A stretch of DNA of 64,000 bases from Bradyrhizobium liaoningense (GCF_018130785.1 NZ_JAFCJT010000002.1:372001-436000), one strand, 5' to 3'. Numbered from the stretch's first letter, positions 39,476-51,575 are shown. Translations and numbers: made by a program. Notes: generated by a model not told the origin, from the letters alone.

Positions 39476-40684
39476 GTGTCCGTCGGAATGGCAGCTCCCC
39501 GCGCGCCCTATGCCTGCGACCCCGACCGCAGCCGCGGCCGGCTGGTCGCGGAGCCGCCGAGCCGGACCCGCAGCCCGTTCCGGCGGGATTGCGACCGGGT
39601 GATCCACTCCACCGCGTTCCGCCGCCTGAAGTACAAGACCCAGGTCTTCGTGTTCCACGAGGGCGACCACTACCGCACCCGGCTGACCCATTCGCTGGAG
39701 GTGGCGCAGATCGCCCGCGCGCTGGCTCGCCAGCTCGGGCTGGACGAGGACCTCACGGAGACGCTGGCGCTTGCCCATGATCTCGGCCATCCGCCGTTCG
39801 GGCACGCCGGCGAGCGGGCGCTGGATTCCTGCCTGAAGGATTTTGGCGGCTTCGACCACAACGCCCAGACCTTGCGCGTCGTCGCGGCGCTCGAGCACCG
39901 CTATCCCGAATTCGACGGGCTCAACCTGACCTGGGAATCGCTGGAGGGCATCGTCAAGCACAATGGCCCGCTGACGGATCGCAGCGGCGGGCCGGTCGGG
40001 CGCTATCGCGAGCATGGCATTCCCGTCGGCATCGCCGACTACATCAAGACCTACGATCTCGAATTGTGGAGCTTCGCCTCGCTCGAAGCACAAGTCGCTG
40101 CGATCGCCGACGACATCGCCTACGACGCTCACGACATCGATGACGGTCTGCGCGCCGGCCTGTTCCATCTCGATGATCTCAAGGTGATGCCGCTGACCGC
40201 CGAGATCATCGCCGAGACCTCGACGCATTACCCCGATCTCGACGACGTCAGGCGCGGCGCCGAGCTGGTACGCGAGCTGATCTCGCACCTGATCGGTGCG
40301 GTGTTCGCGGAGGCCCAGAAAAACCTCGCCGCGGTGAAACCGCAATCGGCCCAGGACGTGCGCCAGCAGAGCCGGGCGCTGGTCGCGTTCCCCGCCGAGG
40401 TCGCCGAGGAGGAGGCCGCGATCAAGCGCTTCCTGTACCAGCATATGTACCGTCACAAGCGGGTGATGCGGGTGATGGGGGAGGCCGAGCAGATCCTGTT
40501 CGACCTGTTCGCAAAATACCTGACGTCGCCCGATGAGCTGCCGCCGGAATGGCTGCTGGGGGCGGAGGCGGACGATGAGGGCGACCGGGCCCGCCGGATC
40601 GGCAATTTCATTGCCGGAATGACCGACCGTTTCGCCCTGACCGAGCACCAGCGGCTCTTTGACTCGACCCCGGATTTGCGTTAG
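39476..40684 (+). CDS. dgt: Deoxyguanosinetriphosphate triphosphohydrolase-like protein (HD domain)
   Basis: 402 residues from GTG 39476 (ATG 39488 is an alternative). HD-superfamily metal ligands are visible in [20 protein letters not shown] and [16 protein letters not shown], followed by [11 protein letters not shown] and [19 protein letters not shown]. It removes tripolyphosphate from dNTPs. The size matches the alphaproteobacterial Dgt-like class rather than the longer E. coli enzyme. It is divergent from erpA and ten bases upstream of argS, and so is probably co-transcribed with argS. Confidence 0.95.
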   Translation: MSVGMAAPRAPYACDPDRSRGRLVAEPPSRTRSPFRRDCDRVIHSTAFRRLKYKTQVFVFHEGDHYRTRLTHSLEVAQIARALARQLGLDEDLTETLALAHDLGHPPFGHAGERALDSCLKDFGGFDHNAQTLRVVAALEHRYPEFDGLNLTWESLEGIVKHNGPLTDRSGGPVGRYREHGIPVGIADYIKTYDLELWSFASLEAQVAAIADDIAYDAHDIDDGLRAGLFHLDDLKVMPLTAEIIAETSTHYPDLDDVRRGAELVRELISHLIGAVFAEAQKNLAAVKPQSAQDVRQQSRALVAFPAEVAEEEAAIKRFLYQHMYRHKRVMRVMGEAEQILFDLFAKYLTSPDELPPEWLLGAEADDEGDRARRIGNFIAGMTDRFALTEHQRLFDSTPDLR

Positions 40685-40693
40685 GCGGCGGCC

Positions 40694-42484
40694 ATGCCCG
40701 ACACATCCTCAGCACTGCACCTGTTCGCCGACGTGCTCGCACGCGTGCACGCCGCCTGCCGCACGCTTGCGGCGGACGCCAACTGGCCCGAGGGTATCGA
40801 TTTCTCGCGCGTGGTGGTCGAGCCGCCGCGCGACGCCTCCCATGGCGACATGGCGACCAACGCCGCCATGGTGCTTGCCAAAGAGGCAAAGGCAAAGCCG
40901 CGCGACCTCGCCGAGCAGATCGCCGAGCGGCTGCGTGCCGATGCGCTGATCGCCAAGGTCGATGTCGCCGGTCCCGGCTTCATCAATTTGACGCTGAAGC
41001 CGGCAGCCTGGGCGGAGGCGCTGCGCACCGTGCTGCGCGAGGGCGCCGATTACGGCCGCGTCCGCGGCGGCTCCAAGGTCAACGTCGAATACGTCTCGGC
41101 CAACCCGACCGGGCCGATGCATGTCGGCCATTGCCGCGGCGCCGTGTTCGGCGATGCGCTGGCAAGCCTGCTCCAGTTCGGCGGCCATGACGTCACCCGC
41201 GAATATTACATCAACGATGCCGGCGCCCAGGTCGACGTGCTCGCCCGCTCTGCCTTCCTGAGATATCGCGAAGCGCTGGGACAGGACATCGGCGCCATTC
41301 CGGAAGGGCTTTATCCCGGCGACTATCTGAAGCCGGTCGGGCAGGCGCTTGCGAAGGAGCATGGCGACAAGCTCCTCGCGATGAGCGAGACGCAATGGCT
41401 GCCGACAGTGCGCGCCAAGGCGATCGCGATGATGATGGACGAGATCAGGGATGATCTCGCCGCCCTCAACATCCGCCACGACGTGTTCTTTTCGGAGCGC
41501 TCGCTGATCGAGGCCGGCAACAACAAGGTCGCCGAAACCATCGATTTCCTCAAGGCCAAGGGCGACATCTACGAGGGGCGCCTGCCGCCGCCGAAGGGCG
41601 CGCCGGTCGAGGACTGGGAAGACCGCGAGCAACTGCTGTTCAAGGCGACCGCCTACGGCGACGACGTCGATCGTCCGCTGATCAAGTCGGATGGATCCTA
41701 CACCTACTTCGCTTCCGACATCGCCTACCACAAGAACAAGTTCGACCGTGGTTTTGCGGAGATGATCGACGTCTGGGGCGCCGATCACGGTGGCTACATC
41801 AAGCGCATGCAGGCGGCGGTCAAGGCGACGACGTCGGGCAAGGGCGCGCTCGACGTCAAGATCGTCCAGCTCGTGAAGCTGCTGCGCAACGGCGAACCGG
41901 TGAAAATGGGCAAGCGAGCCGGCAACTTCGTCACGCTTCGTGATGTGGTGGATGAGGTCGGCCAGGACGCCGTCCGCTTCATGATGCTCTATCGCAAGAA
42001 CGACGCCGTGCTCGATTTCGACCTCGCCAAGGTCATCGAGCAGTCGCGCGACAATCCGGTGTTCTACGTCCAGTACGGCCACGCCCGCGGTCACTCGATC
42101 TTCCGCAACGCCCGGGCCGAGGTGTTCCCGGAATTGCCTGAGGATACAAGCAAGCGTATCGCCTGGCTGGGTGAGTCGGCGGTGGAACGCCTGTCGGACC
42201 CGGTTGAGCTTGAGTTGCTCAAGCGCCTCGCAATTTTTCCGCGCATGCTGGAGGCCGCCGCCGCGGCCCACGAGCCGCACCGAATTGCCTTCTATCTCTA
42301 TGATTTAGCCAGCGAATTTCATGCACTTTGGACGAAGGGGCGCGATTTGCCCTATTTACGCTTCATTATCAATAATGATGCAGAGCTAACGAAGGCGCGG
42401 CTGGCAATGGTCCAGGGCGTCGTCTCCGTCCTGGCATCGGGCCTCGCCATCCTCGGCGTCCATGCTCCGGACGAGATGCGGTAG
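40694..42484 (+). CDS. argS: Arginyl-tRNA synthetase
   Basis: 596 residues, class I aminoacyl-tRNA synthetase. HIGH-type motif in [15 protein letters not shown], with an N-terminal Arg-tRNA-specific additional domain before it and a DALR anticodon-binding domain at the end. KMSKS is replaced by KMGKRAGN, as is common in ArgRS. A stretch near the end (about 42270-42410) uses many AT-rich synonymous codons (TTA, TTT, AAT) unlike the rest of the gene, though the protein stays intact. Confidence 0.97.
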   Translation: MPDTSSALHLFADVLARVHAACRTLAADANWPEGIDFSRVVVEPPRDASHGDMATNAAMVLAKEAKAKPRDLAEQIAERLRADALIAKVDVAGPGFINLTLKPAAWAEALRTVLREGADYGRVRGGSKVNVEYVSANPTGPMHVGHCRGAVFGDALASLLQFGGHDVTREYYINDAGAQVDVLARSAFLRYREALGQDIGAIPEGLYPGDYLKPVGQALAKEHGDKLLAMSETQWLPTVRAKAIAMMMDEIRDDLAALNIRHDVFFSERSLIEAGNNKVAETIDFLKAKGDIYEGRLPPPKGAPVEDWEDREQLLFKATAYGDDVDRPLIKSDGSYTYFASDIAYHKNKFDRGFAEMIDVWGADHGGYIKRMQAAVKATTSGKGALDVKIVQLVKLLRNGEPVKMGKRAGNFVTLRDVVDEVGQDAVRFMMLYRKNDAVLDFDLAKVIEQSRDNPVFYVQYGHARGHSIFRNARAEVFPELPEDTSKRIAWLGESAVERLSDPVELELLKRLAIFPRMLEAAAAAHEPHRIAFYLYDLASEFHALWTKGRDLPYLRFIINNDAELTKARLAMVQGVVSVLASGLAILGVHAPDEMR

Positions 42485-42624
42485 TTTGGGGCGAACTACT
42501 TAAGGGAATCTCGGGGGTAACCGGCAGAAGCCGGATCGCTTAGACTTGGTTGAAAGCCTTGTGGGTCGAAAGCTGCGCCTTGGTCGAGGGGCGCGCGGCT
42601 TTCCCGAAGGGACGCATCATCACG

Positions 42625-44184
42625 ATGGCCGAACGATATCAGAACAGAGCGTTTCCTTCCGATGACTATGGTCGCGGTAGCGATCAGCATGGGAAGGCGG
42701 AAAACGATCCCTTGGCCGAGCTCGCCCGCCTGATCGGACAGACCGATCCATTCGCAGCGCAGGCGCGACCGAGCGCACCGCCGCCGGCACCTCCGGCTCA
42801 GAGCTATCAGGACCACGACTATCCGCAGGATGATCATCGGCAGGACTATGCCGAGCAGGCCCCGCCGCCTCCGCCCGGGCCGCCCTCATGGATGCGGCGC
42901 GCCAACGTGCAGCCACAGCCGGCGCCCGAGCCTGACTATCCCGTTTCTGTGAACCCGGTTCATCCATTGCACCGCTATTCAGCCAAGCCGACCGCGCCCG
43001 AGCCTGATTTTCATCAGCCGCAGGCCTATCAGGACCACGCTGACCAGGATCAGGCCTATCAGGATCAGGCCTATCAGGGCCATGCTCACCAGCAGCACGC
43101 TCAGGCTTATCAGGAGCAAGCCTATCAGGAGCCGCATCAGCCGCCCGATCCTGCGCGCTACGACGACGCGCTCTATGGACGACTGGAGGCGGGCGAGCAG
43201 GATTATCAGCGCGATCCCGCCTATCCGGAAGATCCTTACGCGTTCCAGAGCGACTACCCCGAGGCCGATCTCGACGAGCCGAAGAAGCCGCGCGGCGGCA
43301 TGATGACGGTCGCGGCGATCCTCGCGCTTGCCGTGGTCGGCACTGGCGCGGCCTTCGCCTACAAGACCTATGTCGGTTCGCCCCGCACCGGCGAGCCGCC
43401 GATCATCAAGGCCGACAACACGCCGACCAAGATCGTGCCGGCGCCGACCGACTCCTCGGCCAAGGTGCCGGATCGCATGGCGAGCGGCGATGGCTCCGAG
43501 AAGATCGTGCCGCGCGAAGAAGCACCCGTCGACGTCGCCGCCAAGGCCGGCGGTCCCCGCGTGGTGTTCCCGCCGCTGAACCAGAACGCAAACCCGCCGC
43601 CGGTGGCGAGCGTCTCGCCGTCAACGATACCGCCGCCAAGCGCGGGCCCAATCCCGAGCAACGGCACACTGCCGGCCAACACGCCGCGCTCGATCAGGAC
43701 TGTGGCTGTGAGGGGCGATCAGACCGATAGCACCACGCCGCAATCCGCAGCCGCCAAGCCGACGGCCGCCGCGCCGAAGCCCGTTGCCGCACCAGCCGCG
43801 CCGCACAATCCGCCGACTTCGGCCAATGCCAGTGCCAACCAGCCGCTCTCGCTCGCGCCGCAATCGGAGCCGCCGCAGCGGATGGCTGCGACCAACCCGA
43901 CGCAACCGGCGCCCGCGAGTAGCGGTGGCGGCTACATCGTGCAGGTCTCCTCGCAGCAGAGCGAGGACAGCGCCGCCGCGTCCTACCGGGTGCTTCAGGG
44001 CAAATATGGCAGTGTGCTCGGATCGCGCTCGCCGGTGATCAAGCGGGTCGATCTGACCGAGAAGGGCAAGGGGATCGTCTACCGCGCCTTCGCTGGCCCC
44101 TACGGTTCCGTCCAGGAAGCTACGCAGGCTTGCAACAATTTGAAATCCGCAGGCTTGTCTGACTGCTTCGTCCAGAGGAATTAA
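42625..44184 (+). CDS. SPOR-domain cell-envelope protein with Gln/Tyr-rich repeats
   Basis: 519 residues. A long acidic, Pro/Gln/Tyr-rich cytoplasmic region contains imperfect repeats of A-Y-Q-D/E (AYQDHADQDQAYQDQAYQGH and on, bases about 43018-43135). Then comes one transmembrane helix (MMTVAAILALAVVGTGAAFA), a Pro/Ala-rich periplasmic linker and a C-terminal SPOR domain (GGGYIVQVSSQQSEDSAAAS ... AFAGPYGSVQEATQACNNLK). SPOR domains bind denuded septal glycan, so it probably acts in division. The start is ATG 42625; earlier in-frame codons lack a ribosome site. Confidence 0.9.
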   Translation: MAERYQNRAFPSDDYGRGSDQHGKAENDPLAELARLIGQTDPFAAQARPSAPPPAPPAQSYQDHDYPQDDHRQDYAEQAPPPPPGPPSWMRRANVQPQPAPEPDYPVSVNPVHPLHRYSAKPTAPEPDFHQPQAYQDHADQDQAYQDQAYQGHAHQQHAQAYQEQAYQEPHQPPDPARYDDALYGRLEAGEQDYQRDPAYPEDPYAFQSDYPEADLDEPKKPRGGMMTVAAILALAVVGTGAAFAYKTYVGSPRTGEPPIIKADNTPTKIVPAPTDSSAKVPDRMASGDGSEKIVPREEAPVDVAAKAGGPRVVFPPLNQNANPPPVASVSPSTIPPPSAGPIPSNGTLPANTPRSIRTVAVRGDQTDSTTPQSAAAKPTAAAPKPVAAPAAPHNPPTSANASANQPLSLAPQSEPPQRMAATNPTQPAPASSGGGYIVQVSSQQSEDSAAASYRVLQGKYGSVLGSRSPVIKRVDLTEKGKGIVYRAFAGPYGSVQEATQACNNLKSAGLSDCFVQRN

Positions 44185-44230
44185 CGGCCGTTTCCTTGAC
44201 CCCCTCGCGGGGCAGGGTTAATCGGCCGTT

Positions 44231-45259
44231 ATGAGCACGCGGGCCTTCATTACCGGTGTATCCGGAACAGAACTAACCGCCGCTGAGCGGGAGTTTATCC
44301 GTGCCGAGCGCCCATGGGGCTTCATCCTCTTCAAGCGCAATGTCGATACGCCGGCTCAAGTTGCTGCGCTGGTTGCGGAATTGCGCGCGGTTGCGGGCGC
44401 GGCCGACGCCCCTGTCCTGATCGACCAGGAGGGCGGCCGGGTGCAGCGGCTGGGGCCGCCACACTGGCCGGTCTATCCGCCGGGCGCCATTTTCGCGACC
44501 CTGTACGACACTGATTCGGGGCTCGGACTGACGGCTGCGCGCTTAAGCGCCCGGCTGATTGCATCTGATCTCGCCGATCTCGGCATTACCGTGGATTGCC
44601 TGCCGCTCGCTGACGTGCCGGTGTCCGGCGCCGACGCCGTTATTGGGAACAGGGCTTACGGCACTGAGCCGGGTAAGGTCGCCGCGATCGCGCGCGCCGT
44701 CACCGAGGGCCTGGAGCAGGGCGGCGTGCTGCCGGTTCTGAAGCACATTCCCGGTCATGGACGCGCCACCGCCGACACCCATTTCAAGCTGCCGACGGTT
44801 GATACCCTGAGGGACGAGCTCGACCGGACCGACTTTGCGGCATTCAAGCCGCTGGCTGACCTGCCGATGGCCATGACTGCACATGTTGTGTTTAGCGCGG
44901 TCGACCCCGCCCATCCGGCGACGACTTCTGCGACAATGATCACTCAGGTGATTCGCGGCGTGATCGGGTTCCAGGGTTTGTTAATGAGTGATGACGTGTC
45001 GATGAACGCGCTGTCGGGGAATATCGCCGAACGGACCCGCGCCATCTTCGCGGCCGGCTGCGACATGGCCCTGCACTGCAACGGCAACATCGAGGAGATG
45101 CGCGAGGTCGCCGGCCAGACACCTGAGCTGTCGGGCACGGCGCTGGAGCGGGCGAAAGCCGCACTCGCGTCGCGCAAGGCACCGCAGCCGTTCGACCGGG
45201 CGGCCGCACGCGCCGAACTGGACGCATTGATCGCACGGGCAAACACGGCATCCGCATGA
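44231..45259 (+). CDS. nagZ: Beta-N-acetylhexosaminidase
   Basis: 342 residues, glycoside hydrolase family 3. The family signature KHIPGHGRATADTHFKLP is present, carrying the catalytic His/Asp dyad of NagZ, along with DQEGGRVQRLGPP and the nucleophile Asp in GLLMSDDVSMNALSG. No signal peptide, so cytoplasmic: it removes GlcNAc from 1,6-anhydro-muropeptides in wall recycling. The gene order SPOR-nagZ-scpA is conserved in rhizobia. Its stop overlaps the scpA ATG. Confidence 0.95.
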   Translation: MSTRAFITGVSGTELTAAEREFIRAERPWGFILFKRNVDTPAQVAALVAELRAVAGAADAPVLIDQEGGRVQRLGPPHWPVYPPGAIFATLYDTDSGLGLTAARLSARLIASDLADLGITVDCLPLADVPVSGADAVIGNRAYGTEPGKVAAIARAVTEGLEQGGVLPVLKHIPGHGRATADTHFKLPTVDTLRDELDRTDFAAFKPLADLPMAMTAHVVFSAVDPAHPATTSATMITQVIRGVIGFQGLLMSDDVSMNALSGNIAERTRAIFAAGCDMALHCNGNIEEMREVAGQTPELSGTALERAKAALASRKAPQPFDRAAARAELDALIARANTASA

Positions 45260-46095
45260 CCGCAGAAATTCTATCGTTTGAAACCGGGCGGCCTGCAGAG
45301 CTCGCCGAGGGTGAGCCGGCGTTGGTGGTGGACGTCGAGGGCTATGAGGGCCCGCTCGACCTGCTGCTCGCGCTGGCGCGGCAGCAGAAGGTCGATCTCG
45401 CCAAGATCTCGATCCTGGCGCTGGCCGACCAGTACCTCCACTTCATCGAAGCCGCACGAAAGATCCGGCTCGAGCTTGCCGCCGACTATCTCGTGATGGC
45501 GGCCTGGCTCGCCTTCCTGAAGTCGCGCCTGCTGCTGCCGGAGCCGCCGAGCGCGGAAGGTCCGAGCGCGGAAGAGATGGCGACCGCGCTCGCCAACCGT
45601 CTGCGCCGGCTGGAAGCCATTCGCGAAGCCGCCAACCGGCTGATGAACAGGCAGCAATTGCTGCGCGACATCTTCCCGCGCGGCGAGCCCGAGCAGATCG
45701 CCGAGATCAAGCATCCGAAATACACCGCGACGCTGTACGACCTGCTCACCGCCTATGCCGCGCAGCGCCAGTCGCGTGTGCTGGCGAGCGTGCATCTGGC
45801 CAAGCGCACGGTGTGGTCGCTCGCCGAGGCGCGCGCCACGCTGGAGCGGCTGGTCGGCAGCATCACCGAGCAGGACGACTGGGGGGTCCTCGACGACTTC
45901 CTCGTCCGACACGTCGCCGATCCGACGCAGCGCGCGACGGTGTTCGCTTCGAGCTTTGCCGCCGCGCTCGAATTGGTGCGTGAAGGTCAGCTCGAGCTGA
46001 ACCAGAAAGAGGCGTTCGCGCCCATCTATTTCCGGAAGGGGCGCCCAAAACCGGTCGTGGACGCAGCTCCTGCGCCTGATGCGCCGGTCGGTTAA
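45256..46095 (+). CDS. scpA: Segregation and condensation protein A
   Basis: 279 residues, overlapping nagZ by four bases. The start motif VEGYEGPLDLLLALARQQKV with DLAKISILALADQYLHFIE is the ScpA/kleisin N-terminus, and the C-terminal winged helix is near DLLTAYAAQRQ to TVFASSFAAALELVREGQLE. It bridges the SMC head domains in the condensin complex together with ScpB. It is coupled to the gene before and is followed by scpB 21 bases later. Confidence 0.95.
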   Translation: MTAEILSFETGRPAELAEGEPALVVDVEGYEGPLDLLLALARQQKVDLAKISILALADQYLHFIEAARKIRLELAADYLVMAAWLAFLKSRLLLPEPPSAEGPSAEEMATALANRLRRLEAIREAANRLMNRQQLLRDIFPRGEPEQIAEIKHPKYTATLYDLLTAYAAQRQSRVLASVHLAKRTVWSLAEARATLERLVGSITEQDDWGVLDDFLVRHVADPTQRATVFASSFAAALELVREGQLELNQKEAFAPIYFRKGRPKPVVDAAPAPDAPVG

Positions 46096-46116
46096 GTGCA
46101 AGAAGGAGAATCTGCC

Positions 46117-46866
46117 ATGGCAAGCCTGGCTGAAGTGCGGGTAGAAGAGGCCGAGCCGATGGAGAACGAGTCCCAGGCGCGTCCCGAAGAGCTGCGGCTG
46201 CTGGAAGCGCTGCTGTTTGCTTCGAATGAACCGCTGGACACCGCGACGCTGGCAAAGCGCATGCCCGAGGGCGTCGACGTCAAGGCTGCGCTCGAACAGC
46301 TCCAGGCCGACTATGCCCATCGTGGCGTGAATCTGGTGCGCGTCGCCAACAAATGGACCTTCCGTACTGCCGGTGATCTGGCCTGGCTGATGACGCGGGA
46401 GAGCACCGAGACCCGCCGCCTGTCGCGCGCCGCGATCGAGGTGCTGGCGATCATCGCCTATCACCAGCCGGTGACGCGCGCCGAGATCGAAGAGATCCGC
46501 GGCGTCGTCACCTCGAAGGGCACGCTCGACGTGCTGCTGGAGACCGGCTGGATCAAGCCGCGCGGTCGTCGCAAGACGCCCGGCCGCCCCTTGACCTTCG
46601 GAACCACCGAGGACTTCCTGTCGCAGTTCACCCTGGAACAGCTTGGCGATCTGCCGGGCCTGGAAGAGCTGAAGGGCACGGGCCTGCTGGATTCGCGCCT
46701 GCCGACCGGATTCAGCGTGCCGACCCCTTCGGATGACCCGCAGCTGCGCGAGGACGAAGATCCGCTGGAACCGGGCGAGGACCTCGATCTGGCGCTGGCG
46801 CCTGCGGTCGAGCCCGAGGCGCCGGAAGGCGGCAATGAGGGCGGCGAGGGTGGCGGCGAAGACTGA
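46117..46866 (+). CDS. scpB: Segregation and condensation protein B
   Basis: 249 residues. Tandem winged-helix protein: EELRLLEALLFASNEPLDTA begins the first domain, and AAIEVLAIIAYHQPVTRAEI with RGVVTSKGTLDVLLETGWI and TTEDFLSQFTLEQLGDLPG is the second. It binds ScpA as a dimer in SMC condensin. The ATG at 46117 has AAGGAG about ten bases upstream; GTG 46096 is in frame but includes that ribosome site. The Glu/Pro/Gly-rich tail (residues 200-249) is poorly conserved in the family. Confidence 0.94.
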   Translation: MASLAEVRVEEAEPMENESQARPEELRLLEALLFASNEPLDTATLAKRMPEGVDVKAALEQLQADYAHRGVNLVRVANKWTFRTAGDLAWLMTRESTETRRLSRAAIEVLAIIAYHQPVTRAEIEEIRGVVTSKGTLDVLLETGWIKPRGRRKTPGRPLTFGTTEDFLSQFTLEQLGDLPGLEELKGTGLLDSRLPTGFSVPTPSDDPQLREDEDPLEPGEDLDLALAPAVEPEAPEGGNEGGEGGGED

Positions 46867-47033
46867 CGCCACAGCCACTTACGGGCTCCCTGCGACCAGT
46901 TAACACTAGCAAGATTACGTAGTGCCAACAGCGAATTGGCGCTGCCTTGGTCCTTGTTTTTGAGGCCTGCCGCGCCTAGGTTTCGGGGAAGATCGGCCGG
47001 GTCCCCGGCCAAGTGTGTTTGGAGGGTTGCAGG

Positions 47034-47267
47034 ATGGGTTCGCTTAGCATTTGGCACTGGATCCTGGTGATCGCAGTCGTCCTGCTGCTGTTCGGCCGCG
47101 GCAAGATTTCGGATCTGATGGGCGATGTGGCGCAGGGCATCAAGGCCTTCAAGAAGGGCATGCAGGACGACGACAAGGTCGCCGACAAGCCTGAGCCAGC
47201 CAAGTCGATCGAGCACAACGCCCCGCCGACCGCCGCTCGGTCCGACGTCGGCAGCAAGGCCGTCTGA
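47034..47267 (+). CDS. tatA: Sec-independent translocase protein TatA
   Basis: 77 residues: short periplasmic N-terminus, one transmembrane helix ([16 protein letters not shown]), an FGRGKI hinge, an amphipathic helix ([20 protein letters not shown]) and a charged tail. This is the pore-forming component of the twin-arginine pathway. Several predicted Tat substrates lie in this window (the MBL-fold protein at 2211 and two sulfatases at 57720 and 59652). Confidence 0.95.
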   Translation: MGSLSIWHWILVIAVVLLLFGRGKISDLMGDVAQGIKAFKKGMQDDDKVADKPEPAKSIEHNAPPTAARSDVGSKAV

Positions 47268-47353
47268 GTAAGCGTACGCGAGACGCGGGTGACGGCGCCA
47301 ATCCTGTGCGCGAGGGATTGGGCCGGTCGCGGCTGGCGTGAACGGAAGACCTC

Positions 47354-47893
47354 ATGTTCGACATCGGGTGGAGTGAACTGGTCCTGATCGGGGTCGTGGC
47401 CCTGGTCGCCATCGGCCCGAAAGAGCTGCCGGGCGTGCTGCGCATGGTCGGGCAGTGGATGGGCAAGGCCCGCAAGATGGCCGCCGAATTCCAGGGCCAG
47501 TTCCAGGAAGCGATGCGCGAGGCCGAAATGGCCGACCTCAAGAAGAGCTTCGACGAGGTCAAGGAAGCCGCTTCCGGCTTTGCCGGCAACAACCTGATGA
47601 CCTCGCTCCAGAAGGACGTCAGTGACGCGCTTCGCGTCGATGCACTGGACAAGCCCGCAGAGACGACGACCTCCGCGGCTGTCGAGCCGCCGGCAACTTC
47701 AAGCGAAGCGCCGGCAACCCCCACCACGCCGGAAGCGCCGACGCCCGAGACATTCGTGGAGGCCGAGGCGCATGCGGCCGTGAACGAGCCGCTCGCGATC
47801 ACCCGCGAGGTCGAGCAGGCGCAGGCTGCGCAGGACCATATTACCCAAGACACGGCGCCATCCGAGGCGATCAAGGACGTCAAAGCGTCATGA
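47354..47893 (+). CDS. tatB: Sec-independent translocase protein TatB
   Basis: 179 residues. It begins [20 protein letters not shown] with the TatB-type Glu8 in the membrane segment and [14 protein letters not shown] after the hinge, an amphipathic helix, then a long Ala/Pro/Glu/Thr-rich tail (about residues 95-179). It forms the signal-peptide receptor with TatC. The stop overlaps the tatC ATG by four bases. Confidence 0.94.
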   Translation: MFDIGWSELVLIGVVALVAIGPKELPGVLRMVGQWMGKARKMAAEFQGQFQEAMREAEMADLKKSFDEVKEAASGFAGNNLMTSLQKDVSDALRVDALDKPAETTTSAAVEPPATSSEAPATPTTPEAPTPETFVEAEAHAAVNEPLAITREVEQAQAAQDHITQDTAPSEAIKDVKAS

Positions 47894-48702
47894 GCGACGC
47901 CGATATCGAGGCCAGCAAAGCCCCTCTGATGGACCATTTGATCGAGCTGCGGTCGCGGCTGATCAAGGCCCTGCTCGGCTTCGGCGTGGCCTTCATCTTC
48001 TGCTTCTTCTTCGCCAAGCAGATCTACAACGTGCTGGTCTGGCCGTTCGTGTGGGTCGCGGGTCCGGAGAACTCGAAGTTCATCTACACGGCGCTGCTGG
48101 AATATTTCATTACCCAGCTCAAGCTCGCGTTGTTCGGCGCCGGCTTCATCTCGTTCCCGATCGTCGCGACGCAGATCTACAAGTTCGTCGCGCCCGGGCT
48201 CTACAAGCACGAGAAGCAGGCCTTCCTGCCGTATCTGGTCGCGACCCCGTTCTTCTTCGTGCTGGGCGCGGCGCTGGTCTATTTCGTGGTGCTGCCGATG
48301 CTGGTCCGCTTCTCGCTCGGCATGCAGCAGGCTGGCAGCGACGAGACCGCGCAGATCCAACTGCTGCCCAAGGTCGGCGAATATCTGTCGCTGATGATGT
48401 CGCTGATCTTCGCCTTCGGCATCGCCTTCCAGCTTCCGGTAATCCTAACGCTGCTCGGGCGCATTGGAATCGTCACCTCGAAAATGCTGCGCGAGAAGCG
48501 CCGCTATTTCATCGTCATCGCCTTCGTCATCGCAGCCGTGCTGACCCCGCCGGACGTGCTCAGCCAGTGCTCGCTGGCGATCCCGTTGCTGGCGCTCTAC
48601 GAGGGCTCGATCATCGCGGTCGGGATGGTGGAGAAGAAGGCGGCGGCGTCGCAGGCCGCCACCGGGACCGACGTGTCGACGCCGGCGAATCCGGCCGAGT
48701 AG
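47890..48702 (+). CDS. tatC: Sec-independent translocase protein TatC
   Basis: 270 residues with six membrane helices. The start ([20 protein letters not shown]) holds the conserved LxELRxR motif, followed by [20 protein letters not shown] and the conserved [20 protein letters not shown] near the end. It recognises the twin-arginine signal together with TatB. The last 25 residues form a Thr/Ala-rich tail. It is the last gene of the tatABC operon; serS follows after a palindromic repeat. Confidence 0.95.
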   Translation: MSDADIEASKAPLMDHLIELRSRLIKALLGFGVAFIFCFFFAKQIYNVLVWPFVWVAGPENSKFIYTALLEYFITQLKLALFGAGFISFPIVATQIYKFVAPGLYKHEKQAFLPYLVATPFFFVLGAALVYFVVLPMLVRFSLGMQQAGSDETAQIQLLPKVGEYLSLMMSLIFAFGIAFQLPVILTLLGRIGIVTSKMLREKRRYFIVIAFVIAAVLTPPDVLSQCSLAIPLLALYEGSIIAVGMVEKKAAASQAATGTDVSTPANPAE

Positions 48703-48720
48703 GGCGCCACGCCCAGCGGT

Positions 48721-50245
<1,525 letters not shown>

Positions 50246-50340
50246 GAGGCGATCGCGCGCTGTCACACAGAAACGTTTGGTTGTGAAGATCGAACGGCTG
50301 GTTATCCTGCCGGCCACCCGACAACGCGAACTCACTGTTC

Positions 50341-50702
50341 ATGGCCTTGCACCGCGACATCTTCTGGGTCGGCAGACAATGGGCGGTGACAGGTGCCGGT
50401 ATCCAGGCAGTCGATCAGCGCCTGCGTGGTGTGCTCGACATCGCGATCGCGCGGCTCTGGGATGACGATTTCGTGCGAGCCGGCGGGCCAAGCCCGGCGT
50501 GAATGCTGCGGATTTCGACAAGGCGCTGACCGTGGCGCGCGAACGCTTCCCGCAGACGGCGGTGCCGGACCCGATCGTTGCGCAATCGGAGGCGTTCGGG
50601 GTGATCGAGGCTCCGGTCGTGAGCCTGGTGGTGCCGGCGATGAAGCTGCGCGCGGAAGGCAGGCTCGCACGCTTCCTGCCGCAGTGGCGCATCCGTCGGT
50701 AG
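50341..50702 (+). pseudogene. Small gene broken by a frameshift near base 50480
   Basis: Frame 1 (50341-50502) reads ALHRDIFWVGRQWAVTGAGI and QAVDQRLRGVLDIAIARLWD, then stops. A different frame (open from about 50466, with GTG 50499) continues RRAKPGVNAADFDKALTVAR to RFLPQWRIRR and stops at 50702. I recall single-frame rhizobial proteins that begin ALHRDI.W.GRQWAVTG and continue with ..KPW.N..DFDKAL, so the two halves look like one gene with a one-base indel around 50470-50490. Either piece alone could still be translated. Function unknown. Confidence 0.5.
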
Positions 50703-50807
50703 CAGGACCAGGCCGGGAACCTGCCGCCGGACCCAATCGGCCGGTTTGCCTGATCGGCCCCGGCCGGATAAGACGGCTCAGACCCGCTTCAGGAATCGAC
50801 CGCTAAC

Positions 50808-51575
50808 ATGCGCATTCTCTGCACCAATGACGACGGCATCCACGCTCCCGGCCTCAAGGTCGTGGAGGAGATCGCACGCGCATTGTCCGACGACGTCTGG
50901 GTCGTTGCGCCCGAACTCGACCAGTCCGGCGTGTCGCATTCGCTCTCGCTGAACGATCCGTTGCGCTTGCGCGAGGTCGGCCCGCGGCACTTCGCCGTGC
51001 GGGGCACGCCGACCGACTGCGTCATCATGGGCGCGCGGCATATCCTCGGCACCAAGCCGCCCGACCTCGTGCTGTCGGGTGTCAACAAGGGCCGCAACGT
51101 CGCCGAGGACGTGGTCTATTCCGGCACCATCGCCGGCGCCCTGGAAGGCACCATTTTGGGGCTGCCGTCGTTCGCGCTGTCGCAGGAGTTCAGCGTCGAG
51201 ACCCGCGAGCGGCCGCCATGGGACACCGCGCGCAAATTCGGGCCCGACATCCTGCGCAAGGTGATCGCCGCCGGCATCCCGAAGGACACTGTCATCAACG
51301 TCAACTTCCCGTCCTGCGCGCCAGAAGATGTGCTCGGCATCCGCGTGACGCGGCAGGGCAAGCGCAATCTCGGCTTCCTCAGGATCGACGAGCGCCGCGA
51401 CGGCCGCAACAATCCCTATTTCTGGATCGGCTTCGAGCGCGCGGCGATGATGGATACGCCCGCCGAGGGGACCGATCTGGCGGCGCTGCGCGAGCGCTGC
51501 GTCTCCGTCACGCCGCTCAGGCTCGACCGCACCAATGAGGCATTTTCCGACGCGTTGAGTGCGACGCTGAAGTGA
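50808..51575 (+). CDS. surE: 5'/3'-nucleotidase SurE
   Basis: 255 residues. The metal-binding start RILCTNDDGIHAPGL with the paired Asp residues, VVAPELDQSGVSHSLSLNDP, the GTPTDCVIMG segment and LVLSGVNKGRNVAEDVVYSG are all diagnostic. It dephosphorylates nucleoside monophosphates and polyphosphate in stationary-phase or stress survival. It belongs to the conserved surE-pcm-nlpD block, here interrupted by a minus-strand response regulator gene. Confidence 0.96.
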   Translation: MRILCTNDDGIHAPGLKVVEEIARALSDDVWVVAPELDQSGVSHSLSLNDPLRLREVGPRHFAVRGTPTDCVIMGARHILGTKPPDLVLSGVNKGRNVAEDVVYSGTIAGALEGTILGLPSFALSQEFSVETRERPPWDTARKFGPDILRKVIAAGIPKDTVINVNFPSCAPEDVLGIRVTRQGKRNLGFLRIDERRDGRNNPYFWIGFERAAMMDTPAEGTDLAALRERCVSVTPLRLDRTNEAFSDALSATLK

